34,142 nucleotides of DNA, from contig CALGNN010000225.1 of NCBI GenBank assembly GCA_937961455.1, forward strand, positions 1-34,142. The letters are read 5' to 3'. The translations under genes were made by a program, and so were the position numbers. This DNA is from an uncultured Saprospiraceae bacterium. GTDB taxonomy: Bacteria > Bacteroidota > Bacteroidia > Chitinophagales > Saprospiraceae. Under the pieces are notes generated by a model. It was not told the DNA's origin, searched no databases, and was given only the letters and a program-made list of their open reading frames with translations. Below are positions 33,647-34,142 of this stretch, in pieces (the stretch's first letter is position 1; each line of letters opens with the position of its first letter).

Positions 33647-34142
33647 CTATTTCTTTATAAATACAAATGGAATAGTGACCTGCTCTTTTGTTCTTATACA
33701 CTCCGCCATCAAAAAATAATTACCTGATGCTAAATTAGTTAAATTGATAGGGTAGGAAGGCTTGGCTTTAATTAGGACCCCAGACTCATTATAAATCATT
33801 AATGATGATAGATTAAAAAGAGCTTCATTTCTAATTTTCAACCAATCGCTTGAAGGATTTGGGAATACAGCTAGCTCATCATTGTAAGTGTGTTTAGGAC
33901 TAAAATCAATTTTATCTAAATCATTGAAAGACTGATGCTGCTTATTGTTGTTTTTTGGATCTTTCCAGATTTTGAAGTTTTCAAACAAATAGCTTTCATC
34001 GTCTCCAGTATTTAAAACACAAAACATGATTTCTATTGACTTCTCATCAGATATCTTAATATCACGTGAGTTGAAATTTTGAGGAACCCCTTCAATGTAG
34101 TGTTTTTTCTTTTCAAAATTTTCAGGACTTATGCTTTCGAAA
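33647..34142 (-). CDS. T9SS type A-tailed exported protein, C-terminal part (truncated by window edge)
   Basis: The frame is open past base 34142 with no stop, so the ATG at 34027 is internal and the N-terminus is outside the window. At least 165 residues are present. The last about 80 form a type A sorting domain: LAVFPNPSSDWLKIRN, SLMIYNESGVLIKAKP, LASGNYFLMAEC and the basic tail FVFIKK. The part before it (NTGDDESYLFENFKIWKDP) suggests a beta-sandwich. It is likely exported by the Por system to the surface or medium. It converges on the TonB receptor gene with a 24-base gap. Confidence 0.85.
   Translation of the reverse strand, partial: FESISPENFEKKKHYIEGVPQNFNSRDIKISDEKSIEIMFCVLNTGDDESYLFENFKIWKDPKNNNKQHQSFNDLDKIDFSPKHTYNDELAVFPNPSSDWLKIRNEALFNLSSLMIYNESGVLIKAKPSYPINLTNLASGNYFLMAECIRTKEQVTIPFVFIKK

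Noticed and set aside
1-34142. tRNA genes, rRNA genes, CRISPR arrays, insertion sequences, attachment sites
   Set aside because: No cloverleaf, spaced direct repeats, transposase or integrase sequence was seen; gaps between genes are short and AT-rich.

Overview
The window is about 34 kb of AT-rich chromosome (roughly 35% GC by eye) from a member of the Bacteroidota. The evidence is: type IX secretion C-terminal domains on three proteins, including a gliding-motility-associated (CHU_C) domain; a TonB-dependent receptor with a carboxypeptidase-like N-terminal extension; many short lipoproteins; weak Shine-Dalgarno sequences; and several copies of the Bacteroidota -7 promoter box TAnnTTTG. A Saprospiria- or Flavobacteriia-like aerobe fits the gene content, but I cannot fix the genus. 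There are no rRNAs, tRNAs, insertion sequences, phage genes or CRISPR arrays. This is a core-genome region in which housekeeping genes alternate with lineage-specific envelope proteins. No gap between genes exceeds 300 bases; the longest is 4708-5000.

Layout. At 1-439 is the C-terminus of a NarL/LytS-type sensor kinase. Then, on the minus strand, come sucC-xseA-xseB and, upstream of it, a secreted M43-like metalloprotease with a T9SS tail. From 5001 come mdh and a thioredoxin-fold protein, then an exported unknown (6530-7435), tilS (minus), a small lipoprotein, and panB-mltG (minus). A lipoprotein precedes dnaK, which has a sigma54-like promoter and upstream dyads. A fusion of a degenerate peptidase-like domain with a GH113-like glycosidase follows, then an EamA transporter, an outer-membrane-type protein, a merC-like gene behind a perfect 23-bp operator-like palindrome, and a DUF3524 glycosyltransferase of the tRNA-queuosine mannosyltransferase family.

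The second half holds a porin coupled to a covalent-FMN domain protein, marC divergent from an Lrp/AsnC regulator with a VOC-fold partner, a large CHU_C-tailed protein, two lipoproteins, a zinc-ribbon protein and a 6-phosphogluconate dehydrogenase with altered cofactor and active-site loops. Next is a four-gene block: ECF sigma factor, membrane-anchored coiled-coil plus beta-barrel protein, DUF2807 lipoprotein and TonB-dependent receptor. A T9SS-tailed fragment ends the window.

The strongest candidate for an undescribed system is 28248-31180 (possibly to 33622). An ECF sigma factor is followed one base later by a protein whose single chain combines a short cytosolic N-terminus, one transmembrane helix, a periplasmic coiled coil and a C-terminal outer-membrane-type beta-barrel. 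The same promoter-like pair, GCAAC-17 nt-CACCTT, lies upstream of both the sigma gene and the downstream DUF2807 gene. This suggests an autoregulated envelope-sensing circuit in which the anti-sigma candidate could span the whole envelope.
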